Part shown: piece after piece, positions 17,288 to 26,139 of the stretch
Layout: each line of letters starts with the position of its first letter
Numbering within the stretch: position 1 is the stretch's first letter
Assembly: GCA_050633365.1 (NCBI GenBank)
Contig: JBOEGJ010000018.1
Location: 81,438 to 145,437 of the forward strand
Direction: 5' to 3'
Source: Pseudomaricurvus sp050633365
Lineage (GTDB): Bacteria; Pseudomonadota; Gammaproteobacteria; Pseudomonadales; Cellvibrionaceae
DNA length: 64,000 nt
The notes under the pieces: model-generated
What the model saw: only the letters and a program-made list of their open reading frames with translations
Told to the model about the DNA's origin: nothing
Database searches by the model: none
Translations under genes and position numbers: made by a program

Positions 17288-20230
17288 TCAAGCCTCGAAG
17301 AACGAGCGCCAGATACGGATAACGCTGGCCCGCAACTCGGTGAATTCACTAGCGCTCACTTTACCCGGCAAGTTCTGCAACACCAATCGGTGTCCCGCGG
17401 CGCGATAGGCCTTATAGGCCTCAGCCAGCTGCTCTGCGTCATCACCACTGAGCAAGTCGGTTTCCTGCAGACAAGCCAATATACGAATATTGTCACTCCA
17501 GCGGCTCAATTCAGGGAACCGCTTGGACCAAGCCAATACCGAGTACTGCACTAAAAACTCAATATCAACGATTCCGCCAGCATCCTGCTTGAGATGAAAT
17601 TGCTTCGCTCGCTCTTCTTCACTGCCCTTGGTGCCGAGACTGGTGCGCATTTTTTCTCGCATTTTGACCACGTCGGCTTTTAATTCAGTGTCGCCTCTGG
17701 CGCTTCGTAAAATATCGTGGCGCAGCGCTTCAAATTGCTCGGTGAGCGCCCGACCTCCGGCGACGACCCGGGCACGAGTTAACGCTTGATGCTCCCACGT
17801 CCAGGCCTCGTTGCGTTGATATTTTTCGAACGCTGTCAGGGAGCTGACCAAAAGCCCAGAATTGCCCGACGGACGCAACCGCATGTCCACTTCGTAGAGT
17901 TGTCCCGATACCGTTTGCGCATTCAAGATATGAATCATTTTTTGCCCCAAGCGGGTAAAAAATGTTTGATTATCAAGCGGCTTATCGCCATCACTATAGG
18001 CGTTGCTACTAGCGTTGTGGATAAACACCAAATCCAAATCAGAACCGTGGCCCAACTCAAAACCGCCCATCTTGCCGTAGCCCACCACAATAAATTCAGG
18101 GGCGGACTGGTCTGGCGCAGCTTGGGGCTTGCCGTGGCGTTCAATCATTTGCTGCCAGGCCAATGCCAATACGTGCTCTAAAATCACTTCGGCCAACCAG
18201 GTGAGGTAATCACTCACCCTCATCAGCGGCAGCACTTCTGTCACTTCACTGGCGGCCACACGCAAGCCGTGAGCCAAACGAAAATACCTCAGAGTTTCCA
18301 TCTGACCTTCGAGATCATCCCAACCGACACGCAGCACTTGCTGGCGTAATTCATCGCGCAAGGCGTCTTTGTCGGGAGGGTTGTAGAGGCTGCGCTGATC
18401 CAACAGCTCGTCGAGCAGCGCGGGATGCCTTGCCAACTGATCGGCAATCCAGCGACTGCCGCCACACAAGCGAACGAGCTGCAACAGCGCATTGGGGTTT
18501 TCGACTAAGAGTAAGAGATAGGCTGTGCGTCGCGACACCGCTTCAATCAACACCAAAATCCGCGCCAGGGTTTGCGCCGACTCATGGCGATCAAACAGCA
18601 AGCCAATTAACCTCGGCATAAGAGCATCCAAGCGCGCACGCCCTTCGGGCTGCATGGCTTTGATCGCTCGACTAGCCGCTAGCTTTGCCAGCTCCTCGGC
18701 CACCGCTTGCGCCTCTTTCAGACCTTGGGCTTTCAAGTCGCAGGCGAGTTGCTCCACATCGATCTGGTGATGATCCGGAGCCCCCTGTTTAGGCCAAAAT
18801 GGCTGCCAGCGGACAAATTCGTCACCTTCATTCTGCTCACTCTTAGGCGCGGCGATCACTTCTTGGAAATAATCATTGACCCGCTGACGATGCTGCGCCA
18901 ATTGCTCGCTGAACGCGTCGCTAGAGTCGAACCCCAACACCCAGGCCAGTCGACGATAATCTACCTCGTCCACCGGCAGCGATTGTGTTTGCTTGTCTTG
19001 ATAACCTTGAATAGCGTGCTCGGTATTGCGCAAGAAGATATAAGCCTCGGACAGCTCCTCGGCCGCGCCCTTGGGTAAACACTCTTGCGCTTCGAGCATC
19101 GGCAATAACTTAAGTACCTGCCGTTCACACAAGCGCGGATCGCGCCCCCCGCGAATCATTTGAAACACCTGCACGATGAATTCAATTTCGCGAATTCCGC
19201 CAGCGCCAAGTTTCACATCGGTACTAATGCCCTTGCGCTGTACCTCGCGATTGATGAGCATCTTCATATCACGCATGGATTCAATGGCGGAGAAATCCAA
19301 ATAACGGCGATAGGTAAATGGGCGCAGCATAGCCATTAAATCTTCGCCGGCGCGCTCGCCACCGGCGACCACATCGCCCGAGACGATACGCGCCTTAATC
19401 ATAGCGTAGCGCTCCCATTCACGACCTTGAGTCTGGTAATACTCTTCCATGGCGTCAAAGTTTAAAACCAAAGCGCCGCTCTGACCGTAGGGGCGCAATC
19501 GCATATCCACCCGAAAAACAAATCCGTCCACCGTATGTTGATCCAAGCTGTTGATCAACTTCTGACCCAGTTTGATAAAATACTCTTGGTTTGAGATCGA
19601 CTTTTTACCGCCCTCGGTATCACCTTTCTCGGGGTAACAAAAAATCAAATCGATATCGGAGGAAACGTTCAGCTCGCAACCACCCAACTTGCCCATGCCG
19701 AGCACGACCAAGGGCTGCTCAGCCCCACTCTGACATCCCATGGGAACGCCAAAACGCGGCAATAACTGTTGGCGGTGAAAAGCCATCGAGGCCTGAATGG
19801 TGACCTGTGCAAGATGCGTCATATCAAGCGTAGTTTCACTCATCGGCGCCAGCTCGCAGAAATCGCGCCACAAAATGCGCAACATCATGTCTCGCCGAAA
19901 CTGGCGCAACTTTCGATCAAACGCTTTTTCGTCGTCGACGCCTTGTAATCGCTGCGACAGGTTCGCCGCCATATCACCTTCGCTCAACGAGCGTTTGAAC
20001 CAGGCTTCGCCCAGCCAGGCTAAAAAGTCTTGCGCTTGGTTCACCGCCACTTGCGCGACAAAATCGCTGGCCACCCACATGCGTGCCAATTGGTGTGCAT
20101 CATCGCCATGGGCGGCGAGCCACTGATTGAGCTCGTCGTGCTGATCATTGCTGGTGCGGCCGAGCCACAAATCAATGGTGTGTTGTAATGCGGGGTGAAA
20201 TTCAGGGGGGATTTGATCGAACGACAGCAT
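17288..20230 (-). CDS. glnE: Bifunctional glutamine synthetase adenylyltransferase/adenylyl-removing enzyme
   Basis: This protein of about 980 residues controls glutamine synthetase by adding AMP (C-terminal domain) and removing it (N-terminal domain) in response to PII and glutamine. Both nucleotidyltransferase domains are visible: GMGKLGGCELNVSSDIDLIF in the N-terminal half and GYGKMGGFELGHGSDLDLVF in the C-terminal half. Each is followed by a GlnD-type helical region. The full length matches the family. I prefer ATG at 20230, which has GGAG six bases before it, over the GTG two codons upstream. It is convergent with ilvE and lies downstream of the ATPase gene on the same strand. Confidence 0.95.
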   Translation of the reverse strand: MLSFDQIPPEFHPALQHTIDLWLGRTSNDQHDELNQWLAAHGDDAHQLARMWVASDFVAQVAVNQAQDFLAWLGEAWFKRSLSEGDMAANLSQRLQGVDDEKAFDRKLRQFRRDMMLRILWRDFCELAPMSETTLDMTHLAQVTIQASMAFHRQQLLPRFGVPMGCQSGAEQPLVVLGMGKLGGCELNVSSDIDLIFCYPEKGDTEGGKKSISNQEYFIKLGQKLINSLDQHTVDGFVFRVDMRLRPYGQSGALVLNFDAMEEYYQTQGREWERYAMIKARIVSGDVVAGGERAGEDLMAMLRPFTYRRYLDFSAIESMRDMKMLINREVQRKGISTDVKLGAGGIREIEFIVQVFQMIRGGRDPRLCERQVLKLLPMLEAQECLPKGAAEELSEAYIFLRNTEHAIQGYQDKQTQSLPVDEVDYRRLAWVLGFDSSDAFSEQLAQHRQRVNDYFQEVIAAPKSEQNEGDEFVRWQPFWPKQGAPDHHQIDVEQLACDLKAQGLKEAQAVAEELAKLAASRAIKAMQPEGRARLDALMPRLIGLLFDRHESAQTLARILVLIEAVSRRTAYLLLLVENPNALLQLVRLCGGSRWIADQLARHPALLDELLDQRSLYNPPDKDALRDELRQQVLRVGWDDLEGQMETLRYFRLAHGLRVAASEVTEVLPLMRVSDYLTWLAEVILEHVLALAWQQMIERHGKPQAAPDQSAPEFIVVGYGKMGGFELGHGSDLDLVFIHNASSNAYSDGDKPLDNQTFFTRLGQKMIHILNAQTVSGQLYEVDMRLRPSGNSGLLVSSLTAFEKYQRNEAWTWEHQALTRARVVAGGRALTEQFEALRHDILRSARGDTELKADVVKMREKMRTSLGTKGSEEERAKQFHLKQDAGGIVDIEFLVQYSVLAWSKRFPELSRWSDNIRILACLQETDLLSGDDAEQLAEAYKAYRAAGHRLVLQNLPGKVSASEFTELRASVIRIWRSFFEA

Positions 20231-20340
20231 GATCACTCCATGGTTGTGCAGACGTCAGGAACGCAGGCCACACACAATATCTATGCGCCAGCGTTAATTC
20301 ATAGATCGACGGACGGCTGCTTAGCAACCCGACCTATCGA

Positions 20341-22116
20341 CTAAAAGTTGGTATCCACTGGAGGGGCGACTCGCAATACCTCTTCGATGGTGGTGATGCC
20401 CTGCGCCACCTTTTGAGCACCAGACAAACGCAAGGTGCGCATTCCTTCACGCATACTGAGTTTACGCAACTCCTGTAAATCACACTTGTCATTGATCAAA
20501 GGTTGCAGGGTTTCCGACAAAGGCATGATTTCATAAATACCTTGGCGCCCTAGGTAGCCGGTGTTTCGACACTCGAGACAACCCACTGGCTGGTATTGCA
20601 CCTTGGGCGGGGCAACCTTCCAAGGTTGAACCAAACTTTCCCAGACGTTGCGATCTACCGGCGCCTCTTCTTTGCAATCTGGGCATAAAGTTCGCACCAG
20701 ACGCTGAGCCATAATCCCCAACACCGACGAGCGCAGTAGATAGGATGGCACCCCCAAATCCAGCAGACGGGTAATACCCGTGGGAGCGTCGTTGGTGTGT
20801 AGCGTCGAAATCACGAGGTGACCGGTGAGCGCCGCCTGAATCGCCATTTGTGCTGTTTCGAGATCTCGAATCTCGCCCACCATGACGATGTCGGGGTCTT
20901 GTCGCATCAGGGTTCTCACGCCGGCGGCAAAATCGAGCCCAATATTATGCTGCACTTGGGTTTGATTAAACGCCTCTTCGACCATTTCTATGGGGTCTTC
21001 AATGGTACTGACGTTAACTTCACTGGTGGCCAATTGTTTGAGTGAGGAGTACAAGGTGGTGGTTTTACCCGAGCCCGTCGGGCCGGTCACCAAAACAATG
21101 CCATGAGGACTGCTCACCATCGATTGCCAGCGCTGATAATCATCTCCGGTCAATCCCAACTCGGAAAAACTTCGCAGCAGCACGTCGGGATCAAAGATCC
21201 GCATAACAAGCTTTTCGCCAAAGGCGGTTGGTAGGGTCGACAATCTCAGTTCCACCTCGCTGCCGTTTGCGCGCTTCGTCTTAATCCGGCCGTCTTGCGG
21301 TTTGCGTTTTTCGGCCACGTTCATGCGGCCAAGAATTTTAAAGCGACTGGTCACCGCGTTGGTGATAGCTGCCGGCAGCTCGTAAACCTGGTGCAAAATG
21401 CCATCGATCCGAAAGCGCATACGCCCCACCTCCCGGCGCGGCTCAATATGGATATCACTGGCGCGTTGATCAAAAGCGTATTGCAGTAACCAATCGACGA
21501 TATTAACAATGTGCTGATCGTTGGCCTCGGGGTCTTTAAGGGTACCCAATTCCAGCAACTGCTCGAAATTGGTCACCGACGAAGGGCCGGCCATACCCGA
21601 GGCGCCAGAAATCGACTTCGACAAGGTGTAGAACTCGATCATATAGCGCTCGATATCCGAGGGAAGCGCAAATACTCGAGTCACCTGTCGGCGCGCGACA
21701 TGCTCCAGTTGCGGCACCCAATCGACCATAAAGGGCTGTTTACAGGCAACCACGATATGATCCGCGGTGAGATCGACGCAGAGGATACCGTGACGCTTGG
21801 CGAAGGCGTAAGACATCACCTCGGTCACTTCGGCGGCATTGATTTTCAGCGGATCAATATGCGCGAGAGTCAGCTCCGCGCGATCAGCCAGCCATTGAGA
21901 CAGCCGCAATTCATCGAGCACCGTGCCTGGGGCGGTGTGATCGTCTAAGCGCAGACTCGCGATATAAGAAAGAGGATGCATGGTGGCCTGCTCGCGGGTG
22001 CGACTCTGACCGGCGACAAAGTTCGCGTCTTTCTGTTCAATGCGGCCATCGGCCACAAGATCGTCGAGGGTATTGCGCAGATCAATAATCCGCTCAACCA
22101 CGGGGGCATGACTCAT
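20341..22116 (-). CDS. GspE/PilB-type secretion or pilus assembly ATPase
   Basis: From ATG at 22116 (AAGGA site) the protein is 591 residues; an in-frame start 17 codons upstream lacks a comparable site. It has an N-terminal MshEN/GspE-N region, a Walker A block VTGPTGSGKTTTLYSSL, an Asp box, Walker B IVMVGEIRDLETAQ and a CxxC...CxxC zinc motif (CPDCK, CLECR). These define hexameric ATPases driving type II secretion or type IV pilus extension. No secretin, pseudopilin or PilC genes are adjacent. A similar stand-alone ATPase lies beside DUF47-PiT in Pseudomonas. Its partner system must be encoded elsewhere and the exact role is open. Confidence 0.87.
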   Translation of the reverse strand: MSHAPVVERIIDLRNTLDDLVADGRIEQKDANFVAGQSRTREQATMHPLSYIASLRLDDHTAPGTVLDELRLSQWLADRAELTLAHIDPLKINAAEVTEVMSYAFAKRHGILCVDLTADHIVVACKQPFMVDWVPQLEHVARRQVTRVFALPSDIERYMIEFYTLSKSISGASGMAGPSSVTNFEQLLELGTLKDPEANDQHIVNIVDWLLQYAFDQRASDIHIEPRREVGRMRFRIDGILHQVYELPAAITNAVTSRFKILGRMNVAEKRKPQDGRIKTKRANGSEVELRLSTLPTAFGEKLVMRIFDPDVLLRSFSELGLTGDDYQRWQSMVSSPHGIVLVTGPTGSGKTTTLYSSLKQLATSEVNVSTIEDPIEMVEEAFNQTQVQHNIGLDFAAGVRTLMRQDPDIVMVGEIRDLETAQMAIQAALTGHLVISTLHTNDAPTGITRLLDLGVPSYLLRSSVLGIMAQRLVRTLCPDCKEEAPVDRNVWESLVQPWKVAPPKVQYQPVGCLECRNTGYLGRQGIYEIMPLSETLQPLINDKCDLQELRKLSMREGMRTLRLSGAQKVAQGITTIEEVLRVAPPVDTNF

Positions 22117-22297
22117 GAAAGTTTCCTTTGCGATATCGGTAGGATGACGGTCATCCGATTGCGCCAAACCCTACCATCAAATGACAGAATTACGCGCCAA
22201 GGGTATTGAGATTGTAGCCAGATTCAACAGAGGACGATACTGTAGCAACCAGACTCTGTGATCGCCGTTTAAAGGAGAATCATCATCTGCAATAAAA

Positions 22298-22315
22298 CTG
22301 ACATCAAAATGTCAT
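22298..22315 (+). promoter_or_regulatory. Candidate Pho box upstream of the DUF47-PiT pair
   Basis: Two 7-base units, CTGACAT and ATGTCAT, are separated by CAAA. This matches the PhoB box layout (CTGTCAT, four AT-rich bases, CTGTCAT) at 12 of 14 unit positions. It lies 64 bp before the DUF47 start, with a TATACT -10-like element at 22345-22350. The same bases also form a 6-bp hairpin (TGACAT/ATGTCA) followed by six T, so a short terminator-like structure is the alternative reading. Confidence 0.4.
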
Positions 22316-22378
22316 TTTTTGATGAGTTCTGAGGCGCCACTGATTATACTCCGCGCAGAATCCAACGGGAGTCCATTT

Positions 22379-23059
22379 ATGGCAATCTCAAACCCTTTGA
22401 GCAAGGTATTCGGCAAGTCCCCCATTAAGCCTATTCAGGAACATATGGCGGTCTCGCACGAAACTGTTGAACAGCTCACGCCCTTTTTTGCAGCCGTTAA
22501 GAATAACGACTGGGCACAGGCCGCCGCCGTTCAGAAGAACATCGGTGCGCTTGAGAACAAAGCCGATGAATTAAAGAAAGAAATTCGCCTGCATTTGCCC
22601 AAGAGCTTGTTTCTACCTGTACCACGCTCTGATTTATTAGAGCTGCTATCGATGCAAGATCGCATCGCCAATCGCGCCAAAGACATCGCCGGCATCATGC
22701 TGGGTCGCGAGATGTCGATTCCCGGTGTCATCGAAGACGAAATGCTGCAATTTGTGGAAACCTCTATCGATACCTCTGCGCAAGCATTGAAAGCGATTGA
22801 AGAGCTCGATGAGTTGCTCGAGACTGGATTTGCCGGTCGAGAAATCCAGCTGGTCGAGAAGCTTATCGAAGAGCTCGACCGCTTAGAACATCACTCGGAT
22901 CAGCTGCAGATCATCATCCGCAGTAACTTGTTTAAGGTGGAGAAAGATCTACCCCCCATCGATGTGATGTTTTTCTATCGCGTTATTGAATGGGTCGGCG
23001 ATGTTGCCGATCGTGCCCAAAAAGTCGGCTCTCGACTCCAAATGCTGCTCGCTCGCTAG
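22379..23059 (+). CDS. DUF47/TIGR00153 family PiT accessory protein (PhoU-like)
   Basis: From ATG at 22379 (GGGAG site) the protein has 226 residues; an earlier in-frame ATG at 22319 adds an unlikely leader. The start MAISNPLSKVFGKSPIKPIQEHM is typical of this family. The body is all-helical, PhoU-like, rich in acidic and Leu heptads, with DRIANRAKDIAG and RVIEWVGDVADRAQKVGSRLQ as the two metal/phosphate-type helices. Such proteins are encoded with PiT transporters and are thought to modulate phosphate uptake. The PiT gene begins 26 bp downstream. Confidence 0.88.
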   Translation: MAISNPLSKVFGKSPIKPIQEHMAVSHETVEQLTPFFAAVKNNDWAQAAAVQKNIGALENKADELKKEIRLHLPKSLFLPVPRSDLLELLSMQDRIANRAKDIAGIMLGREMSIPGVIEDEMLQFVETSIDTSAQALKAIEELDELLETGFAGREIQLVEKLIEELDRLEHHSDQLQIIIRSNLFKVEKDLPPIDVMFFYRVIEWVGDVADRAQKVGSRLQMLLAR

Positions 23060-23085
23060 CGTCTATTTCAAAGGTATAACCTAAC

Positions 23086-24357
23086 ATGTCCATTCTTGCT
23101 GAACACGGCCAAACACTCTTGATCTTGGCCTGTATTTTCGGGGTTTTCATGGCTTGGGGCGTCGGCGCCAACGATGTGGCCAATGCCATGGGTACGTCAG
23201 TTGGCTCTCGCGCACTTACCATTAAACAGGCGATTCTTATCGCCATGGTGTTTGAGTTCTTGGGTGCCTATTTAGCGGGCGGCGAGGTAACCTCAACCAT
23301 CCGCAAAGGCATTATCGATCCGGCCATGATGGCGGACACACCTGAACTCTTGGTGTTCGGGATGATGTCGGCGCTGTTAGCCGCCGGCACTTGGCTGCTA
23401 ATTGCCAGTATTCTTGGCTGGCCAGTATCCACCACTCACTCTATCGTTGGCGCCATCGTAGGCTTTGCCGCGGTGGGCATTGCCTTTGATGCCGTCGCTT
23501 GGGCCAAGGTCGGCAAGATCGTCGCCAGCTGGGTGGTTTCACCAGTATTGGCAGGCACCATCAGCTTCTTCCTGTTCCGCAGTGTTCAGAAGCTCATCCT
23601 CAATACTGAAAACCCCTTCATCAATGCCAAGCGTTTTATCCCGCTGTATATGTTTGCGGTGGGCTTTTTGATGGCGATGGTAACGCTGCTAAAAGGCCTG
23701 AAGCATGTCTTTAAAGACATGGGACTGAAGTTTAGCTTCCTAGAAAACGCCGGAATCGCCATGCTGTTTGGTCTACTGGTTATGGCGATCGGTATCTGGA
23801 TGATGCGCAAGATTAAAGACGAAGGTAACGAAAACAATCGCTTCGCCAGCGTCGAGCGCGTGTTTGCGGTACTGATGGTCTTTACCGCTTGTGCCATGGC
23901 CTTCGCTCACGGTTCAAACGATGTTGCCAATGCGGTTGGCCCTCTGGCGGCCATCTACGGTGTGATTTCTACCGGTGCCGTTGCCGCCAAGACCTCTATG
24001 CCTAGCTGGATCTTGCTGCTCGGCGGTGCGGGTATTGTGGTCGGTCTGGCCACCTATGGCTGGAAAGTTATTGCCACCATCGGTAAGAAGATTACCGAGC
24101 TCACACCAAGCCGCGGGTTTGCCGCTGAGCTGGGCGCTGCAGCTACCGTGGTACTGGCATCGGGAACTGGCTTGCCAATTTCTACAACACACACCTTAGT
24201 AGGTGCGGTTCTAGGTGTAGGCCTGGCTCGTGGAATTGGCGCTTTGAACTTACGCGTCATTGGCACCATCTTCACCAGCTGGATCATTACCTTGCCCGCC
24301 GGTGCAGGCCTAGCCATCTTGTTCTTCTTTTTCTTCAAAGGTATTTTTGGCGGCTAA
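23086..24357 (+). CDS. pitA: Inorganic phosphate transporter, PiT family
   Basis: This 423-residue inner-membrane protein has about ten to eleven helices and the two inverted PiT signature repeats, GANDVANAMGTSVGS near the N-terminus and HGSNDVANAVGPLAAI in the C-terminal half. The paired WPVSTTHSIVGAIVG and LPISTTHTLVGAVLG blocks are also typical. It imports metal-phosphate complexes by proton or sodium symport. It follows the DUF47 partner and is probably co-transcribed with it. The gene ends before a long hairpin and is convergent with the next gene. Confidence 0.93.
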   Translation: MSILAEHGQTLLILACIFGVFMAWGVGANDVANAMGTSVGSRALTIKQAILIAMVFEFLGAYLAGGEVTSTIRKGIIDPAMMADTPELLVFGMMSALLAAGTWLLIASILGWPVSTTHSIVGAIVGFAAVGIAFDAVAWAKVGKIVASWVVSPVLAGTISFFLFRSVQKLILNTENPFINAKRFIPLYMFAVGFLMAMVTLLKGLKHVFKDMGLKFSFLENAGIAMLFGLLVMAIGIWMMRKIKDEGNENNRFASVERVFAVLMVFTACAMAFAHGSNDVANAVGPLAAIYGVISTGAVAAKTSMPSWILLLGGAGIVVGLATYGWKVIATIGKKITELTPSRGFAAELGAAATVVLASGTGLPISTTHTLVGAVLGVGLARGIGALNLRVIGTIFTSWIITLPAGAGLAILFFFFFKGIFGG

Positions 24358-24383
24358 TCCCTAGCCCCACTTTATCGCCCTTG

Positions 24384-24433
24384 CGACGGTCGAGTTAACC
24401 CTTGAAGCTTTCAAGGGGTTAGCTCGGCCGTTG
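24384..24433. terminator. Long hairpin between convergent genes
   Basis: A near-perfect stem of about 20 bp runs from 24384 to 24433. ACGGTCGAG pairs with CTCGGCCGT, and TTAACCCTTGAA pairs with TTCAAGGGGTTAG, with a single bulged G and a GCT loop. It lies midway between the pitA stop and the stop of the convergent DsbA-like gene. No T-run follows on either side, so it may block read-through by structure rather than act as a classical intrinsic terminator. Confidence 0.55.
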
Positions 24434-24445
24434 TCATTTCTGAGC

Positions 24446-25759
24446 TCAATCGAGGGTGAGTTCTTCCACCATTTTCTGCTCAATCAATCCCAGGCGATCC
24501 TGCCCAAACACCGACGTATTGCCATAGGCGATGGTGGGCACGCCCCACTGATCGTGATCGTACATGTCGGCGAGGTTGTCTTGCGCCCAGCTGCGCCAGC
24601 TATCATCATCGAGCAAAGGCCGAGCTTGATCCCAACTCAGCCCAGCGCGCTCTACGATACGCTGCATACCCGCATCAGTCGCGGCATCGATGCCCTGGCT
24701 GTAGACACCGCGGGCAAAACTCAGCAGATACTCCACCTCTTTGTGCTCAGACTTGGCGTATTCAAACAGCGCGTAACAGCGCTCGACACCAGCCCCCAGA
24801 GGATCGGCGAAATAGCCAAAAGGTAACCCCAGCTTTTTTGCTTCGCGTTTAGTATCACCGAGAATATAAAAGCCTTTTTTTCGAGGCACGCTCATATTGC
24901 GCATGACCATAGGCAATACCGGACGAATATCCAACTTGACCTTGTAGTGCTGAGCCAGCAAGACCGCGCGCTCCAGCCCTAAATACGAATAGGGGCTACG
25001 AGCAGAATAAAATAATTGCAATGGTTCGCTCAACAAGGCTTCCGACTGCTTGGGTAATAACTGACAAAAACTCGAATAGGTTTTATCAAATTCCACCAAG
25101 GGTAACTGGTGATAAATTTCAAGATCGTTCCAGCGCCGCTCCAAGTGATCCAATCGATCAACACCCCAATACCACTCACCACCATAGTGCAGCATGGCAC
25201 TCATGTAATGACCTTCGTCGGCCAGCTTTTGCTCATTGAACTTGAGCGCGTGGTGGTAGCACTCGGGATGTTTGACCACCCGTGAATCTAGCAACTGCTC
25301 TACCGCAGTTTTATCTCCCCGCCACCAGGCCTTAAACAATGGCAAGGCTAAGGCCAAAAAGCCCGGCTGCAATTCCCAGTGCAACAACTGCGCAGACACC
25401 TTGCGCTGCCAGACATCATCTTGCCAATCACTCAAACGCTGGCAAGAGCTCAGATCATAGAGCTTGGCGAGAAACTCAACATCATCGAGGGCATTGTCGA
25501 GCCACAACTGAGGAGCCGGATACATATCCGCATCGAGGTTCAACACAGTGTGGAAAGTAAACTCCACCTCGAAACGGCGACTAAGATCGGGCAGAACCTG
25601 CAGCAATAGATAGCTGTAGGGATCGTTAATTCGCAGGTAAACGTGACAAGTATGCGGTTTATTGTGACGCTTCTTTTCGTGACGCTGACGCCGCCAATCG
25701 AGCACCGTATCACTGGTGATCGCTCGGGCAATAAAAGGCACTAGTTTACGCTTTAACAT
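24446..25759 (-). CDS. Tandem DsbA/HCCA-isomerase-like thioredoxin-fold protein
   Basis: The protein, 437 residues from ATG at 25759, contains two thioredoxin-fold domains of the DsbA/2-hydroxychromene-2-carboxylate isomerase (kappa-GST) type. The first begins at CHVYLRINDPYSYLLLQ, the second at LQLFYSARSPYSYLGLERA. The second is complete, ending in WGVPTIAYGNTSVFGQDRL. The first keeps the substrate-entry PYSY motif but seems degenerate later. No CxxC is present, so it is not a disulfide oxidase; glutathione-dependent isomerase or transferase chemistry is more likely. No signal peptide is seen. An in-frame TTG seven codons upstream is a less likely start. The substrate is unknown. Confidence 0.75.
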   Translation of the reverse strand: MLKRKLVPFIARAITSDTVLDWRRQRHEKKRHNKPHTCHVYLRINDPYSYLLLQVLPDLSRRFEVEFTFHTVLNLDADMYPAPQLWLDNALDDVEFLAKLYDLSSCQRLSDWQDDVWQRKVSAQLLHWELQPGFLALALPLFKAWWRGDKTAVEQLLDSRVVKHPECYHHALKFNEQKLADEGHYMSAMLHYGGEWYWGVDRLDHLERRWNDLEIYHQLPLVEFDKTYSSFCQLLPKQSEALLSEPLQLFYSARSPYSYLGLERAVLLAQHYKVKLDIRPVLPMVMRNMSVPRKKGFYILGDTKREAKKLGLPFGYFADPLGAGVERCYALFEYAKSEHKEVEYLLSFARGVYSQGIDAATDAGMQRIVERAGLSWDQARPLLDDDSWRSWAQDNLADMYDHDQWGVPTIAYGNTSVFGQDRLGLIEQKMVEELTLD

Positions 25760-26139
25760 AGACAGTCTTAATCCTCGCAACTCAGTACTCGCTTGAGTGT
25801 GATTAACAGCATTCCCAAATCAGCAACATAATGCTTCGCATTCTTTGCCGTTAAGCCTCGACAGTGAGTGTTTTTACCGACAATTCAACGATAAACAATA
25901 CGGCAAAACTAAATACTTTGCTCGACCTTAGCGAAAATGCGCAGTTGCATCCATCCCTTGCGGCGAGGATCGAGCTCTCCCACACATCATTCGACCTCTT
26001 AACGATGAAGGTAACTCGTGTGTTATTGACGATAAGGCCCCGGCTTACGGGGATAAAGTCTGTGGCCATCGTAGATAGCGAGTCATGAGTGAATCTGCTA
26101 CATTCAAAAATCCATTCTCTCATTGCGAGCCTAGCGTTC
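25760..26139. other. 380-bp intergenic region before argE
   Basis: The stretch separates the DsbA-like gene (minus) from argE (plus), and both promoters should be here. A TTGACG hexamer near 26025, a small CCCCG/CGGGG hairpin near 26035-26050 and TGAAT-N7-ATTCA (26090-26106) are present, but none forms a convincing promoter or ArgR site. A 74-codon plus-strand frame with a GTG start (25864-26088) shows no recognisable features. Confidence 0.35.

Noticed and set aside
25864..26088. 74-codon plus-strand frame with a GTG start before argE
   Set aside because: No ribosome-binding site, no recognisable domain, membrane segment or signal, and it overlaps an equally open minus-strand frame.
26090..26106. 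TGAAT-N7-ATTCA resembling an ArgR half-site pair
   Set aside because: ArgR boxes have about four bases between these half-sites, here there are seven; it also lies in an open frame near the argE start.
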